Notes under the pieces: generated by a model | What the model was told of the DNA's origin: nothing | Database searches by the model: none | The model's input: the letters and a program-made list of their open reading frames with translations, nothing else | NCBI GenBank assembly: GCA_018401055.1 | Contig: JAGYLB010000108.1 | Coordinates: 19,972 to 83,971 of the forward strand | Direction of reading: 5' to 3' | DNA from: Roseicyclus sp. | GTDB lineage: Bacteria; Pseudomonadota; Alphaproteobacteria; Rhodobacterales; Rhodobacteraceae | Length of the DNA stretch: 64,000 nucleotides | Program-made: the position numbers and the translations under genes | In this document: one piece after another, positions 46,259 through 56,069 of the stretch | Layout: every line of letters starts with the position of its first letter | Numbering within the stretch: position 1 is the first letter of the stretch

Positions 46259-48781
46259 TCTGCCGCTTCTCCTGGGATCTTGGGGGCATTCGCCATGTCG
46301 GTCACCGGCGCACCGCTGATCGCCGCAAGAATTGCGGCGGCGTGGTCGGCATCGGGATCAAAAGGGATGGCGACGCCGTTCGGCGCGCGGCGCAATGCCT
46401 CGCCCTGCGCGCCGATGTCGAACCCAAAGACCGGCAGGCCGGTGGCCAGCATCTCGTGGGTGACGAAGGAAAAGGTCTCGGGCCAGATCGAGGGCACCAG
46501 CCAGGCCGAGACGCCATAGCGCTGTGCAAGCTGGGGTATGTCGTGCCGGTCATAGCTGCCGTGCAGCTTCGAGCGACGGTGGCCGGGAAAACGCCACGTC
46601 CATGTTGCCGATCAGGACCATCCGCGGGCCACCCCGTTGCGCCGCCATATCGGCCAGGGCGCACAGAACGCCCGCACCTTTCTGCAGATTGAGATTGCCC
46701 AGAACCGCCACACTTCCATCGGCAGGTCCGCCATGGCCGGGCGGCTGAACGGGCGCGATGCGCGCGACGGAGGTGTGGGGGCGATACACTATGCTCTCGG
46801 AAAGCGCGGGATAGGCGGCAACCATGTGCTGCCGGCTCGAGTCCGAAAACACCGTGATCTCTTGGCAGGCGGACAGGAAGGGTTCCCAAGCGTCTTGCCA
46901 TTGTTCGAGACGCACCTCGCTGCCGTCGGGGCGGCGCAGGCGGTGGGCCGGATCGGTGTTGTCCCGCGCGACCGGCCCGCGATAGGAGCCATCGGCGTTC
47001 AGCAGGCAATAGGACGGGCTGACCATGAAATAGTCATGGACACGCCGCCTCAAGCCGGTCTGCACCGCCGGGACGGCTGCAGCGACAAAAAGCGCCTCCG
47101 GAAGGCTGATCGGATCCCGGTCGCCGACACCGCAGGAATAAATGATGCGCAGGGCGGGCACGGGGACCAGAAGGCGCCGCACATGCACCAGATCGGAGGT
47201 GGCGCCAGCCAGAACGCCGCCGGGGCCGTGCAATTCGATCTGCCAGCGGAGCGGTCCGCCTATGCGCAACACAAGCGCGCTTTGGCCTTGCGCGGTGCGG
47301 CTCTCGATCTCGGCGCTCAGGGCCAGATCGGCGCCGCCCCCCAAGGAATGGGCCAGAAAAAGCGGCAAGGGATCGATGCTGGTGAAACCCGCCATGGCAA
47401 TGGCCAGCGCCAGACGCGGCGTGCGCAGCGGGTCATGGCTGATGAAGGCCTGCACCTCGACATCATAGGCCGGGTAGCGTCGCGCGATCATCGCATTGGC
47501 CCGCAAGACAAGATTGAGTTTGGCCTCGCCGCCAAAGCTCTGCCCGCCGCGGTGTTCGACGAAAAGGGTCGGCAGGCAGACATGGCGCGCACCGGCCTTG
47601 CGCACCTTCTGGCACCAGTCCACCTCTTCGCCGTATCCGCGCCCGAAGGCTGTGTCAAAGCGCGGCTCGCGGCCGAACCAGCGGGCATTCATCGCCATGC
47701 AGAACCCGACGCCGGTAGGCGCCGAGGGCAGTCGGTCGGGCACGGACAGGGTCTGCGCAACGGCGTCGATGTGATCGACCAGCCCTTCGGGCAAAGGCAT
47801 GGACTGGCAGATCATCGGCGTGGAAAAGATTTCGGCGTCGTTCGACATCGGGGTGACCGACGCGATCTTGGGGTCGCGGTCGAAGGGCGCGATCAGCCGC
47901 GAGGCCCATCCCTCGGGGACATGCGCGTCGGAGTTCAGCAAGACAATGTGGCCGCCATGATGCTCGGCCTGCTCGAAGCCGCGGTTGACCGCACCGATGA
48001 AGCCGAGGTTCTGGTCCAGCTCGACAAGGGTGACCCGACCGGGGTGGCTGTCCACCCATGCCCGCAAGAATGGCCGGACACGTGGATCGGGGGAGGCGTC
48101 ATCGATCAAGATCATGTGCCAGTCGACATCGGTGTGGGCTTCGACCCGCCGCAGCGTCTCTGCCAGCAAGTCGAAGGCGTTGTAGACAGGCAAGATGATG
48201 GTGATGGCGCGCAGCGACCGTGGCGGGACCGCGCCCGTCAGGTAGCGCGGATCGATCGGCAACCCTTCCTTGACCGCGTCAAGTCCTAGAATGCGCTTGA
48301 TCCGCGTGCGTGCGCCTGGATCATGGGTCATGGCCCAGCGAAGCAGGGCCGGGCCGGCGCGCAGCACATCCACCGCAAAGGCCCGGAAAAGACGGCGGCG
48401 CGCAGCGGGGCTGGGAGGATCGGACGGATGCGGCACAGGCAGGACAAGATCCTCGCCAGCCGCGCGCGGAACATGCAGCATCAAGGGGCGCTTGCCCTCA
48501 GGCGCATCGACCTCGAACCCGGTTTCGAGAGCAAGGCCATAGCGCCGGGCGACGTCGGCCCGCTGGATCGAGGGCTGGATCGTCACCTCGCCACCGGGCC
48601 ACGTCAGGCGAAGCTGGCGCGCGCTGGTCCAGCCGATGATCCGGGTCACCCCGCCCGCACGCCTGACCTGCTCGATGCGCCCGAGTTTCCGGCGCTTCTG
48701 GCGGGGCAGGCTGAAGCCGCCAAGGCGATCGGCATGATGCGCGACATACCGCAGGTAGAGGGCGTGGAGGCGAAAAAACAC
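46255..48781 (-). CDS. two-domain glycosyltransferase, GT2 plus GT4 (frameshifted)
   Basis: This large protein (about 840 residues) contains a GT2 family domain (about residues 190-430): AITIILPVYNAFDLLAETLR, WHMILIDDASPDP and HIVLLNSDAHVPEGWAS. Its C-terminal part looks like a GT4 domain: VAVLGNLNLQKGAGVLCALA, and in the shifted frame PETFSFVTHEMLATGLPVFG, which has the E-x7-E motif. A long linker has no clear similarity. The frame breaks at about 46560-46590. The start is the GTG at 48779-48781. It probably transfers two sugars or makes a disaccharide repeat of the surface glycan. Substrates are unknown. Confidence 0.72.
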
Positions 48782-48822
48782 CGGAAGCCGGTTCCTTCAG
48801 AAGAATTCGCGCGTGGGGCAGC

Positions 48823-49692
48823 TTACAGCAAGGACGTCAGATAGCGACCATAGGCGTTCTTGCCAAACAGGGATGCGCGCTGTTCCAGTTGTTCGGCGGA
48901 AATCCACCCTTGGGCATAGGCGATCTCGTCGGGGCTGCCGGTCTGCATGCCTTGACGTTCCTCAAGCGTGCGTACGAAATTTCCCGCATCCAGCAGGCTG
49001 GCATGCGTCCCGGTGTCGAGCCAGGCAAAACCCCGGCCCATCTTGCTGACGCGCAGGGCGCCATCGGACAAGTAGCTTTCCAAAAGGCTGGTGATCTCAA
49101 GCTCGCCACGGGGCGATGGGGTGACGTCGGCTGCTCGCTGGGGCGCCGTTCCGTCGAGAAAATAGAGACCCGTCACCGCAAAGCTCGACGGCGGAACGGC
49201 CGGTTTCTCGATGATCGCCCGGACAGACCCATCCTCGGCGAAATCGACGACGCCGTATCGCTCAGGATCGGCGACATGATAGCCGAAGACAGTGCCACCC
49301 GAGGCCTGCCCCCCCGCCTCGTTCAGAAGAAGGGGCAGGCCGTGGCCGAAAAAGATGTTGTCGCCCAAAACCATGGCCGAGGGCGCCCCGGCCAGAAATT
49401 CGCGCGCGAGGATATAGGCCTGCGCAAGGCCGTCGGGGCTAGGCTGAGGGATGAAGCTGAGGTTCAGACCCCATTGGCTGCCATCTCCCAAGGTGCGCTG
49501 GAACTGGTCTTGATCTTGCGGCGTGGTGATGATGGCGATGTCGCGAATGCCGCTCAACATCAGGACGCTGAGCGGGTAATAGATCATCGGCTTGTCGTAG
49601 ATCGGAAGCAGTTGTTTCGACACACCAAGAGTGATGGGATAAAGCCGCGTGCCCGACCCCCCCGCGAGGATGATGCCTTTGCGCTGGGTCAT
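48823..49692 (-). CDS. rmlA: glucose-1-phosphate thymidylyltransferase
   Basis: RmlA (RfbA) makes dTDP-glucose from glucose-1-phosphate and dTTP, the first step of dTDP-L-rhamnose synthesis. The nucleotide-binding motif is GIILAGGSGTRLYPITLGVS, followed by KQLLPIYDKPMIYYPLSVLM and SAMVLGDNIFFGHGLPLLL. Length of 289 residues is normal. It overlaps the rmlD stop by 4 bases. Intact. Confidence 0.94.
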   Translation of the reverse strand: MTQRKGIILAGGSGTRLYPITLGVSKQLLPIYDKPMIYYPLSVLMLSGIRDIAIITTPQDQDQFQRTLGDGSQWGLNLSFIPQPSPDGLAQAYILAREFLAGAPSAMVLGDNIFFGHGLPLLLNEAGGQASGGTVFGYHVADPERYGVVDFAEDGSVRAIIEKPAVPPSSFAVTGLYFLDGTAPQRAADVTPSPRGELEITSLLESYLSDGALRVSKMGRGFAWLDTGTHASLLDAGNFVRTLEERQGMQTGSPDEIAYAQGWISAEQLEQRASLFGKNAYGRYLTSLL

Positions 49693-50549
49693 CGGGGTCT
49701 TCCTTGTTGCTTGATGTCGGCAATGATGTGCTTAAGGTCGCTGCGCCAATCGGGCCTGTATATCCCGAACACCGAAGCGGTGGCGCTGCAATCCAGTCTG
49801 GAATTGAGTGGACGGCGGGCGGGCGTGGGATAGGCGGTCGTGGGGATATCCTCAACCGCGCAGGACAGTGCGGCTTCGGCAAAGATCGCTCGGGCGAAAT
49901 CGGCCCAACTTGTGTCCGGTGCGCCGGAGAAATGGTAGGTGCCGGACTTGCCTGGGTCGGCGACCAGCTGATCGGCGATCGAGAGGCAGGCGCTTGCGAT
50001 GGCGGGCGCTGGCGTGGGACCGCCGATCTGATCAGCAACGATGGTCAGCTTTTCGCGGTCTGCCCCAAGGCGCAGCATCGTCTTGACGAAATTGCTGCCA
50101 TGGGCCGACACAACCCATGAGGTGCGCAAGATGGCATGCGGTCCGGCTGCGGCGCGCACGGCCACCTCTCCCGCAAGCTTGGACCGACCATAGGCACCCA
50201 ACGGCGCAGTCGGATCGTCGGGGTGCCAAGGCCGTTCGCCACCGCCTGCAAAGACATAATCCGTCGAGATATGGACAAGGGGGATGCCCAGATCGGCACA
50301 GGCCCGCGCCATCGCGCCGGGGGCCGCGCCGTTGATGGTGGCGGCCAGATCTTCTTCGGTCTCGGCGCGGTCAACGGCGGTATGGGCGGCGGCGTTGATC
50401 ACGGCACGCGGCCTGTGTGCATCGATCGCTGCGGCGCAGGCCGCGGGGTCCGACAGGTCGGCCAAGTCACGGCCCAGGGCGGTGACGGAGGCAAGCGCGC
50501 GCAACTCGGTGGCGACCTGACCGGAGTGGCCAAAGACAAGCAGGGTCAT
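49689..50549 (-). CDS. rmlD: dTDP-4-dehydrorhamnose reductase
   Basis: RmlD reduces dTDP-4-dehydro-L-rhamnose to dTDP-L-rhamnose. The 286-residue protein starts LLVFGHSGQVATELRALAS (an RmlD-type GxxGQ motif). HISTDYVFAGGGERPWHPDD and the SDR catalytic YGRSKLAGEVAV (Tyr-x3-Lys) follow, and HAILRTSWVVSAHGSNFVKT is typical. Four-base overlaps link it to rmlA and to the sulfotransferase gene. Intact. Confidence 0.93.
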   Translation of the reverse strand: MTLLVFGHSGQVATELRALASVTALGRDLADLSDPAACAAAIDAHRPRAVINAAAHTAVDRAETEEDLAATINGAAPGAMARACADLGIPLVHISTDYVFAGGGERPWHPDDPTAPLGAYGRSKLAGEVAVRAAAGPHAILRTSWVVSAHGSNFVKTMLRLGADREKLTIVADQIGGPTPAPAIASACLSIADQLVADPGKSGTYHFSGAPDTSWADFARAIFAEAALSCAVEDIPTTAYPTPARRPLNSRLDCSATASVFGIYRPDWRSDLKHIIADIKQQGRPR

Positions 50550-51385
50550 GCGCGTCCTTCTGTCTGCTGGGACTGAAAAAGCAACCCGTCAGGGCCGATG
50601 AGCGTGGAAAAAAGATCGATATCGCTGCTGTAGAGCCTGGATACTGAAGCGACCAGCGCGTCGTCATACAGGTCCGAGGGTCGCGGCAACCGGCCCTGTG
50701 CCTTGTGCCATGCGAGCTCGGCCAAGGGCATATCGGCATGCCCGACACCCTCCAGCGGTTCGGCAAAGGAGGTCGCGTGCCCCGACAGCTTTCGCGCATC
50801 GATCAAGGGCTGGCCGGTGGTTTCCTCGAAAAAGGAAGCGAAAGAGGTGAAACTTTCCAGCGCGAAGACCCGGTCATAGGTCTCGTAGACAAGAAAATCC
50901 GCTTGGGGACGCCAATGCAGGTCCGCGCGCAGAAAGCCGGGTTTGCCAATCCACTCGACGAACTGGCGGAAGGTGAAACGGTCCGGGTCGATGACGTCGC
51001 GCGACCTGCGGTGCAGTGCCCAGAATTCGCCGGTTCGGGAGACGATCTTGTCAAGGAAACAACTTGCCAAACGCTGGAACGGGCAGCGCAGGATCACGGC
51101 TGTCACGGGTGCCCGCGCGAGGTCGGGCAGCGTCGCTGCGAAGGTGGCGTTGTTGCTGTGGACCCATGTCCAGTCCGCCGTCGATCCGATGGCCCCATTG
51201 GCCAGCGCGAGACTGACCCGCAAACTGGTGCAGGCGTTCTTGGGAATGAAGCTGAAGATCGCACCAGAACGGTAATGCACCAACGCCTGTTGGGCGGCAA
51301 ATCGGTGCGCGGCATTTTGGGACAAAGCCTCGGTCGTGCCGGGGGTATGGCGAAGCCGCCGTGGGCCAAGCATCGGATCACCCAT
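50546..51385 (-). CDS. sulfotransferase family 2-type protein
   Basis: This 279-residue protein resembles the sulfotransferase family that modifies carbohydrates. GAIFSFIPKNACTSLRVSLA is the PAPS-binding loop (PKNACTS), and TAVILRCPFQRLASCFLDKI the second binding motif. DRFTFRQFVEWIGKPGFLRA is a conserved middle segment. It overlaps rmlD by 4 bases and the following gene by 8, so it is translationally tied to the rhamnose genes. Its position in the operon suggests action on the rhamnose glycan or its precursor. Intact. Confidence 0.78.
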   Translation of the reverse strand: MGDPMLGPRRLRHTPGTTEALSQNAAHRFAAQQALVHYRSGAIFSFIPKNACTSLRVSLALANGAIGSTADWTWVHSNNATFAATLPDLARAPVTAVILRCPFQRLASCFLDKIVSRTGEFWALHRRSRDVIDPDRFTFRQFVEWIGKPGFLRADLHWRPQADFLVYETYDRVFALESFTSFASFFEETTGQPLIDARKLSGHATSFAEPLEGVGHADMPLAELAWHKAQGRLPRPSDLYDDALVASVSRLYSSDIDLFSTLIGPDGLLFQSQQTEGRA

Positions 51386-52064
51386 CGATCACCTGCACTA
51401 GCGTTTTGTTGAGCCAGTAGTTCCTTTTGCAGTCGGCATCCGCAAGCCCAACGGCTTTCAGAAAGGCCGGAAGGATAGAACCATGCGCGGCCAGTTCGAT
51501 GTCGTAGTCGATGCGAGTCATGGGGCCAACGGAATCCCAAAAGGCAATGATCGCGCGACGATCGAAGTACCACTCTGCGGTGACGCGCTCGCCTTCAGGT
51601 TGGGCCTCTATCCGGTCGAGGAGCCCCGCACGACAGATTTGCGCGCGCCAGGACTGTCGCCAGCCCTGATCTCGCCTGAGGGCGAGGATTGGACGGATCT
51701 CGGAGAAATGCTGGCCAAGGATGGTCACAAGCGCCATGCGCTCTTCTTGCGTCCTGAGAAAACAGAAAGATTCGGAAGAGATCAGCGCAGCCGGGCGGCC
51801 AAGTCCACTTGCCCATCCCCCCAGAGCCTCAAGACGGGCAGCCCGATCCGCAATCTTCCCAAGCAACCGCATGGGCGTCTGCAGCCACGGGCGAATGATC
51901 TCATGCGCCAGGGCAAATGCATTGGCGCTTTCGTTCTCGAGCCAGGGAACGACGCCATGCGTCGTGAAGGTCTCCCGGTGATCGAGGATCATCCGCTGTA
52001 TGGACGTGGTCCCGGTCTTGTGGGTGCCGACATGGAGCCAAAGCACGGGCCGGTCATCCGCCAT
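51378..52064 (-). CDS. sulfotransferase-like P-loop protein
   Basis: The protein starts MADDRPVLWLHVGTHKTGTT and has the loop GTHKTGTTSIQRMILDHR, typical of a branch of sulfotransferase-like proteins common in marine bacteria. The second motif, near ILALRRDQGWRQSWRAQICR, is weaker. The 228 residues end with a conserved-looking KRNYWLNKTLVQVIDG. The ATG at 52064 is 5 bases after the rmlB stop and the gene overlaps the next sulfotransferase gene by 8 bases. Donor binding looks preserved, but activity is inference. Intact. Confidence 0.7.
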   Translation of the reverse strand: MADDRPVLWLHVGTHKTGTTSIQRMILDHRETFTTHGVVPWLENESANAFALAHEIIRPWLQTPMRLLGKIADRAARLEALGGWASGLGRPAALISSESFCFLRTQEERMALVTILGQHFSEIRPILALRRDQGWRQSWRAQICRAGLLDRIEAQPEGERVTAEWYFDRRAIIAFWDSVGPMTRIDYDIELAAHGSILPAFLKAVGLADADCKRNYWLNKTLVQVIDG

Positions 52065-52068
52065 CGCC

Positions 52069-53109
52069 CTAGCCTGCCTTGCCCAGCCGCTGCCCCACAC
52101 CGTCGCGCGCCTGCAGCGCGCGCCACCAATCCTCGTTCGCGAGATACCAGTCGACGGTCTTGGCCAACCCTTCCTCGACCGTGACCGAAGGTTGCCAGCC
52201 CAGTTCCTGCGTGATCCGCGTCGCGTCGATGGCATACCTCAAGTCGTGCCCGGGGCGGTCGGTGACATAGGTGATCAGCCGGTCATGCGGCGCACCCTTT
52301 GGGCGGCGCGCATCCAGCAGCGCACAGATCGTGCGGACAAGGTCGATGTTGCGCCGCTCGTTGTTGCCGCCCACGTTGTAGCTGCGCCCCACGGCGCCCG
52401 TTTCGCAGACCAGCAGCAGGGCGTCGGCGTGATCTTCTACATAAAGCCAGTCGCGCACGTTCAGCCCCTGCCCGTAGACCGGGATCGGCTTGCCCGCCAA
52501 GGCGTTCAGGATGACCACGGGGATCAGCTTTTCGGGAAAGTGGAAGGGCCCGTAGTTGTTGGAGCAATTCGTCAGCACCACCGGCAAGCCGTAGGTTTCG
52601 TGCCATGCGCGGACCAGATGGTCTGACGCGGCCTTGGAGGCCGAATAGGGGCTGTTGGGTGCGTAGGCGGTTTCCTCGGTGAACAAGCTCGTTTCGCCCA
52701 AGGTGCCAAAGACCTCGTCGGTCGAGATATGGTGGAAGCGGAAGCTGTCGGGCTTGCCTGCCGTCACCCAATATCCGCGCGCGGCCTCGAGCAGAGTGTA
52801 GGTGCCGGTGATGTTGGTCTCGATGAAAGTGCCCGGCCCGTCGATGGACCGGTCGACATGGCTTTCAGCGGCAAGATGCATGACCGCATCGGGCTGGTGC
52901 CGGGCCAAAATACGGTCCATCGCGGCGCGGTCGCAGATATCGGCCTGCTCGAAAGTGTAGAGATTCGAGCCCGCGACGCTGGCCACATTGTCGAGACAGG
53001 CGGCATAGGTCAGCTTGTCGACATTCACCACCTCGTGCCCGCGCGCCACGGCCAGCCGCACCACGGCCGAGCCGATGAACCCCGCCCCGCCCGTCACCAT
53101 CAGTTTCAT
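52069..53109 (-). CDS. rmlB: dTDP-glucose 4,6-dehydratase
   Basis: RmlB converts dTDP-glucose to dTDP-4-dehydro-6-deoxyglucose. [20 protein letters not shown] is the Rossmann NAD-binding start, [20 protein letters not shown] contains the sugar-binding residues, and [20 protein letters not shown] with [20 protein letters not shown] the catalytic Thr-Asp-Glu and Tyr-x3-Lys. Length 346 is normal. It overlaps rmlC by 4 bases. Intact. Confidence 0.95.
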   Translation of the reverse strand: MKLMVTGGAGFIGSAVVRLAVARGHEVVNVDKLTYAACLDNVASVAGSNLYTFEQADICDRAAMDRILARHQPDAVMHLAAESHVDRSIDGPGTFIETNITGTYTLLEAARGYWVTAGKPDSFRFHHISTDEVFGTLGETSLFTEETAYAPNSPYSASKAASDHLVRAWHETYGLPVVLTNCSNNYGPFHFPEKLIPVVILNALAGKPIPVYGQGLNVRDWLYVEDHADALLLVCETGAVGRSYNVGGNNERRNIDLVRTICALLDARRPKGAPHDRLITYVTDRPGHDLRYAIDATRITQELGWQPSVTVEEGLAKTVDWYLANEDWWRALQARDGVGQRLGKAG

Positions 53110-53678
53110 GCCGCATCCCCTTCATAGGTGAACGCGCTTTCGAACCCGGCGAAGGCGCCTGCCTGCGCATCCTTGGCCGACAGGATCGGTGCAATGTCAA
53201 CCAAGCCCCAGTCGATCCCGATGTCAGGATCGTCGAAGCGCAACGCGCCCTCGGTCTCGGGGGCATAGGTGTCGGAACACTTGTAGATGATTTCGGTATC
53301 AGGCGCGCGGGTGACGAAGCCATGGGCAAAGCCCGCAGGGATCAGCAATTGCTTGCCGTTCTCGAAGCTCAACTCGATGCCGAACCATTTGCCATAGGTT
53401 GGCGAGCCGCGGCGGATATCGACGGCGACGTCGAACAGCAGACCCCGCCCGCAGCGCACAAGTTTGGCCTGCGCGCGCGGAGGGTTCTGGAAATGCAAGC
53501 CGCGCACGGTGCCCACCTGCGCCGAAAGCGAATGGTTGTCCTGCACGAAATCGGTGGTCACGCCATGGGCCGCCAGCTTGTCGCGACTCCATGTCTCGGA
53601 GAAAAAGCCGCGTGCATCCCCGAACCGGGGCGGGGTTATGACGATCAGGCCGGGAATGCCGGTTTGGTCAATCTGCAT
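53106..53678 (-). CDS. rmlC: dTDP-4-dehydrorhamnose 3,5-epimerase
   Basis: RmlC epimerises the keto sugar to the L-configuration. [20 protein letters not shown] and [20 protein letters not shown] are the start, with [40 protein letters not shown] and [20 protein letters not shown], which includes the catalytic His and Tyr. At 190 residues it is normal. It is the first gene of the eight-gene operon, with rmlB overlapping by 4 bases; a 143-base gap separates it from hemC. Intact. Confidence 0.94.
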   Translation of the reverse strand: MQIDQTGIPGLIVITPPRFGDARGFFSETWSRDKLAAHGVTTDFVQDNHSLSAQVGTVRGLHFQNPPRAQAKLVRCGRGLLFDVAVDIRRGSPTYGKWFGIELSFENGKQLLIPAGFAHGFVTRAPDTEIIYKCSDTYAPETEGALRFDDPDIGIDWGLVDIAPILSAKDAQAGAFAGFESAFTYEGDAA

Positions 53679-53821
53679 ATCGGCAATCCAACGTGTCCGC
53701 GCACCGATCTATCGACCGGCGATTCATCAATGATGCGGACAAAACCATGTGCAACGCTACGCCGCAACCACCCAACCGCGTGGCTGTGCGGATTCGCATC
53801 GCGCGACCGCATGTTTGCCGA

Positions 53822-54784
53822 TCAGGCGGCGATCCAGTCGAAAAAGCCTTCGCCCGCCCGTGCGCGCAGGTCGCGCGCCATGGCCGCGCCCAGTGTCGCG
53901 CCATCCTCAATGGGGGCGCTGCGGTCATCGGTCAGCACCTCGGACCCGTCGGGGCGCAAGATCTCGCCGCGCAGACGCAGTGTGCCACCGTCCAGTTCCG
54001 CAAGACCCGCGATGGGCGTCTCGCATGACCCGTCAAGGCCAGCCAGAAAGGCGCGTTCGGCCGCCAGCCGCTGGCCGGTCGGGCCATGGTGGATCGCTTC
54101 TAGCAGGGCGGCGGCGCGGTGGTCCGCCACGCGCCGTTCGATCCCGATGGCACCTTGGGCCACGGCGGGCAGCATGTCGGCGACCTCGATGGCGGATTTC
54201 GCAACCTCGGTCATGCCAAGACGCCGCAGACCGGCCATGGCAAGGAAGGTCGCATCGGCCACGCCATCGCCCAGCTTTTTCATCCGGGTCTGCACATTGC
54301 CGCGAAACTCCACCACCTCCAGATCGGGCCTGCGGGCCTTGAGCTGCGCGCGCCGCCGCAAGGACGAGGACCCAATGCGCGCCCCATGCGGCAAAGCGGC
54401 AAGGCTGTCGTGATGGACCGAGACGAAGGCATCGCGCACGTCCTCGCGTGGCAGGTAGCAATCCAGCATCAGCCCCGCGGGCTGCAGCACCGGCATGTCC
54501 TTCATCGAATGGACGGCGATGTCGATGGACTGATCCAGCATCGCCTCTTCGATTTCCTTGGTGAACAGGCCCTTGCCGCCCAAGGTCTTGAGCGCGATGT
54601 CGGCGTCGATCAGGCTGCGGTCATCGCCGGTGGTCTTGATGACCACGATTTCAAAGGCATCCTCGGGCAGATCGAAGGCTGCCATCAGGCGCGACCGCGT
54701 CTCGCGCGCCTGGTAGAGGGCCAGTGGCGATCCGCGGGTTCCGATGCGCAAGGGTTTGGCGGGGGTCGGCAGATTGAGCGTCAT
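53822..54784 (-). CDS. hemC: porphobilinogen deaminase (hydroxymethylbilane synthase)
   Basis: HemC joins four porphobilinogens into hydroxymethylbilane, the linear tetrapyrrole precursor of heme and bacteriochlorophyll. MTLNLPTPAKPLRIGTRGSP is the start at 54784. FTKEIEEAMLDQSIDIAVHS, MKDMPVLQPAGLMLDC, GSSSLRRRAQLKARRPDLEV and the cofactor cysteine in LAGLDGSCETPIAGLAELDG are the landmarks. The gene diverges from hemE. Intact. Confidence 0.95.
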   Translation of the reverse strand: MTLNLPTPAKPLRIGTRGSPLALYQARETRSRLMAAFDLPEDAFEIVVIKTTGDDRSLIDADIALKTLGGKGLFTKEIEEAMLDQSIDIAVHSMKDMPVLQPAGLMLDCYLPREDVRDAFVSVHHDSLAALPHGARIGSSSLRRRAQLKARRPDLEVVEFRGNVQTRMKKLGDGVADATFLAMAGLRRLGMTEVAKSAIEVADMLPAVAQGAIGIERRVADHRAAALLEAIHHGPTGQRLAAERAFLAGLDGSCETPIAGLAELDGGTLRLRGEILRPDGSEVLTDDRSAPIEDGATLGAAMARDLRARAGEGFFDWIAA

Positions 54785-54801
54785 GGCGGTCCTTCTATAC
54801 C

Positions 54802-54819
54802 TGTCAACTTTGCTTGACA
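54802..54819. promoter_or_regulatory. PpsR/CrtJ-type palindrome TGTC-N10-GACA
   Basis: TGTCAACTTTGCTTGACA matches the TGTC-N10-GACA consensus of the redox- and light-dependent repressor PpsR (CrtJ), and lies 18-35 bases upstream of hemC in the hemC-hemE divergent gap. A second palindrome, GGACA-N5-TGTCC, is at 54851-54865 nearer hemE. A TTGACA at 54832-54837 may be a -35 box for hemE. The consensus match is exact; regulation is inferred. Confidence 0.6.
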
Positions 54820-54890
54820 ATCACCCTCGGGTTGACAGACTGACGGGCGCGGACAATTCCTGTCCAAAGACCGACCGAAGGACAATCCCC

Positions 54891-55938
54891 ATGTTTGACG
54901 CGCCCCAGACCGGCCAGAAAAAACTCCTGCGATCGCTGGCGGGCGAGGCGATGGATGTGCCGCCCGTCTGGCTGATGCGCGCAAGCCGGGCGCTACCTGC
55001 CGGAATACCGCGCCACCCGCGCGCAAGCGGGCGATTTCCTGTCCTTGTGCTACAATTCCGAGCTTGCCGCCGAGGTGACGCTGCAACCGATCCGCCGCTA
55101 CGGCTTTGACGCCGCGATCATGTTCGCCGATATCTTGCTGATCCCGCAGGCGTTGGGGGCCGAGCTGTGGTTTGAAACCGGCGAGGGCCCGCGCCTGTCC
55201 ACGATCACGGGGCCCGAGGGGCTGCGCGCCCTCAAGGGCCGCGACGACATCCATGACCATCTTGCCCCCGTTTACGAGACGCTGCGCATCCTCTCGCGCG
55301 AACTGCCGCAGGAGACGACGCTGATCGGCTTTGCCGGAGCGCCCTGGACGGTGGCGACCTACATGATCGCAGGCCGCGGCACGCCCGATCAGGCGCCTGC
55401 CCATGCGCTGCGCGAGGGCGATCCCGCGACGTTCAAGGCGCTGATCGACCTGCTGACCGAGGCGACGATCGAATACCTCGACATGCAGGTGCAGGCGGGC
55501 GCCGAGGTGGTCAAGATCTTCGACAGCTGGGCCGGATCGCTGAAAGGTCAGGCCTTCCAAGATTTCGCGCTGGAACCCGCCAAACGCATCACCGCGGAAC
55601 TCAAGCGGCGCAATCCCGACCTGCCGGTCATCGCCTTCCCGCGCGAGGCGGGCGAGAATTACATAGGTTTCGCCAAAGCGGTGGGCGCCGACGGGCTTGC
55701 CATCGACACCAAGGTGGACCCGTCATGGGCGGCAGAGCATCTGCAACCCGACGGCTGCGTGCAGGGCAACCTCGACCCCAAGCATATGGTGACGGGCGGT
55801 CAGGCGCTGGTCGACGAGACGCGGCGCATCGTCGACGCGCTGAAGGGCGGGCCGCATATCTTCAACCTCGGGCATGGCATCACGCCTGAGGCCGATCCAG
55901 ACAATGTCCATCTGCTGCTGGAAACGATCCGCGGCTGA
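54891..55938 (+). CDS. hemE: uroporphyrinogen decarboxylase (frameshifted)
   Basis: HemE removes four carboxyl groups from uroporphyrinogen III to give coproporphyrinogen [23 protein letters not shown] begins at 54891. An extra G near 54983 (CGCGCAAG for CGCCAAG-like) hides the expected [13 protein letters not shown] signature; one base removed restores it, running into [14 protein letters not shown]. Then [39 protein letters not shown] and [16 protein letters not shown] follow in frame. Repaired length is about 349 residues. A near-perfect inverted repeat follows the stop. Confidence 0.93.
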
Positions 55939-55970
55939 TCGACAGGGAACTGCTTGTGGCCAGGTCGCTT

Positions 55971-56042
55971 GCATATTTGAGGAAAGATGAAGGACAATTT
56001 GAATAAAATGCGCCCTTCTTTTTCATCTTTCTACAAATACGC
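55971..56042. repeat. inverted pair of TATTTG/GAAAGATGAA elements downstream of hemE
   Basis: The arm at 55971-55991 (GCATATTTGAGGAAAGATGA and one more A) and the reverse complement of 56022-56042 match at 18 of 21 positions. It may act as a terminator between hemE and the next gene. Single diverged copies lie at 5151-5172 and 6905-6928, so the arm is a dispersed intergenic motif. Confidence 0.55.
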
Positions 56043-56069
56043 CCGCGCCATCCTCGGCGCGTCGCAACG

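Noticed and set aside
54814..54819. TTGACA as a -35 box for hemC or hemE.
   Set aside because: On the hemC strand the matching TTGACA (54802-54807) is only 18 bases from the ATG, leaving no room for a -10 box and leader; for hemE no good -10 was found at 17 bases. The palindrome is better read as an operator.
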